Shown here piece by piece: positions 5,374 to 6,229 of a stretch of 6,229 nucleotides of DNA (within the stretch, counting starts at the first letter, position 1; the number at the start of each line of letters is the position of its first letter). The position numbers were made by a program, and so were the translations under genes. The notes beneath the pieces were generated by a model. It made no database searches, was not told the origin of the DNA, and saw nothing but the letters and a program-made list of their open reading frames with translations. This stretch comes from Candidatus Babelota bacterium (GTDB taxonomy: Bacteria > Babelota > Babeliae > Babelales > Babelaceae). The DNA lies in the NCBI GenBank assembly GCA_003484685.1, contig DNBB01000024.1, forward strand, positions 2,024 through 8,252, given 5' to 3'.

Positions 5374-6229
5374 GTGTTATACTTTGGAACCGACGGCATA
5401 CGCGCTCACCAAACAAGCCTTTTCTTTACCTCCCAATCCATAGCACTTATTGGACAGGCCCTAGCACTCTGGAGTAAAGGGAAAGGCCATTCCAGTAAAA
5501 AGATACTTTGTATTCATGACACGCGCGCCTCAGCACCCAAAATTAAGCTAGCCCTAACGTACGGGCTCCAACTAGAAAAATACCAACTTTTCGATGGCGG
5601 TATTTTACCTACTCCGGCAGCACACTGGATCATGCGAACAAGTCCGTTTGATTTTGCATTAATTTTAACAGCCTCACATAATCCTGCATACGACAACGGA
5701 ATCAAAATCCTGTTACCAAATGCAAAAATAACACCAGAAGATGAATCAATTATTGAGCATCATTACAGCAATCTTCTTTTACGCTCATGTATCCCAGAAA
5801 CAGCAACAATTGAGCAGTCCTCTCCAAAAAACTTCCAAAAAGATGCTCAAGAAAAATATCTTCAGCAATTCAACCAATACGTTCCCCTACCAAAACTCCA
5901 TAACAAAAAGATCATCCTCGATTGTGCCCATGGCGCAATGTCTTTTGTTGCAGAAACTCTTTTTAAACCAACAGACGCGACAATCATCTGCATAAACAAC
6001 CAACCAGATGGCCTTAATATTAATCAGGCCTGTGGGGCTATACACCCCCAATCTCTGATCGAAAAAATCAAAGAAGAACATGCTGACTTAGGATTCTCAT
6101 TTGATGGCGATGGCGACCGTGTTATTGCCGTTGATGCCTCTGGTAACGTTAAAACCGGAGATGATCTTCTATGCCCGTTAACGCAACACCCGCAATTTAT
6201 AGACCGTCAATATATTGTGGGAACTACAA
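5374..6229 (+). CDS. glmM: Phosphoglucosamine mutase, 3' end cut by window edge
   Basis: GlmM converts glucosamine-6-phosphate to glucosamine-1-phosphate, the step before GlmU makes UDP-GlcNAc for peptidoglycan and other envelope polymers. The first 285 residues, of about 445 in the family, are present with no stop. Signatures in order: FGTDGIR (4-10), DTRASAP (49-55), TASHNPAYDNGIKIL (99-113, with S101 as the serine that carries the phosphate), LDCAHGAM (182-189), LNINQACGAIHP (214-225), and the Mg-binding loop DGDGDR (244-249). NIN-CG-HP is the form expected in GlmM rather than general phosphomannomutases. The C-terminal substrate and phosphate-binding domain lies outside the window. GTG 5374 is the only start available, because an in-frame stop precedes it at 5338 and no other start codon intervenes; AAGGA is 8 nt upstream. 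It is third in the cdaA-cdaR-glmM-type operon, 33 nt after the cdaR-like gene. Confidence 0.95.
   Translation, partial: MLYFGTDGIRAHQTSLFFTSQSIALIGQALALWSKGKGHSSKKILCIHDTRASAPKIKLALTYGLQLEKYQLFDGGILPTPAAHWIMRTSPFDFALILTASHNPAYDNGIKILLPNAKITPEDESIIEHHYSNLLLRSCIPETATIEQSSPKNFQKDAQEKYLQQFNQYVPLPKLHNKKIILDCAHGAMSFVAETLFKPTDATIICINNQPDGLNINQACGAIHPQSLIEKIKEEHADLGFSFDGDGDRVIAVDASGNVKTGDDLLCPLTQHPQFIDRQYIVGTT

Noticed and set aside
5514..6081. Frames 5514-5705(-), 5741-5995(+) and 5887-6081(-)
   Set aside because: All lie within glmM, whose signatures are intact in the GTG-initiated frame.

Overview
The window is chromosomal bacterial DNA of moderate GC content. It is densely packed with housekeeping and cell-envelope genes, and I see no phage, transposon, plasmid or CRISPR signal. 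The phylum cannot be fixed from sequence alone. The tRNA with an encoded CCA, the bacterial-type TrpS, the SpoIID-family envelope protein and the cdaA-cdaR-glmM order are all bacterial. The proteins look divergent from textbook Firmicutes or Proteobacteria, which fits a poorly sampled lineage (a host-associated candidate phylum such as Dependentiae is possible, but this is only a guess).

Layout. (1) A minus-strand block, 2300 to 1, read right to left: a promoter, tRNA-Ile2(CAU), a coiled-coil/C4 zinc-ribbon protein (CT398/CdsZ-like), RNase HI, and a secreted SpoIID/LytB-domain protein that runs off the left edge. The three protein genes overlap one another (23 nt, then a 4-nt ATGA junction), so they form one translationally coupled unit. 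(2) A plus-strand singleton (2448-2984) encodes an unrecognised membrane-anchored protein. It diverges from the tRNA across a 147-nt intergenic region. (3) trpS lies on the minus strand (3034-4035) and converges with the unknown gene at a perfect 17-bp hairpin. (4) A plus-strand block from 4155 to the right edge has the order of the conserved c-di-AMP/cell-wall operon: a CdaA-like membrane protein, a short single-domain YbbR/CdaR-like protein, and glmM (GTG start, cut by the window edge).

How the genes work together: GlmM makes glucosamine-1-phosphate for UDP-GlcNAc and peptidoglycan. In better-studied bacteria CdaA makes c-di-AMP at the membrane and is modulated by CdaR and GlmM. SpoIID-family proteins act on or promote cutting of peptidoglycan, so both ends of the window touch the cell wall. 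tRNA-Ile2 and TrpS serve translation.

The most interesting observation is that the CdaA-like protein keeps the whole fold outline (three membrane helices plus a DAC-like domain) and the operon position, but both diadenylate cyclase signature motifs (DGA and GTRHR) appear lost or altered. It may therefore be a catalytically dead or re-purposed CdaA kept as a structural or regulatory partner of CdaR and GlmM.
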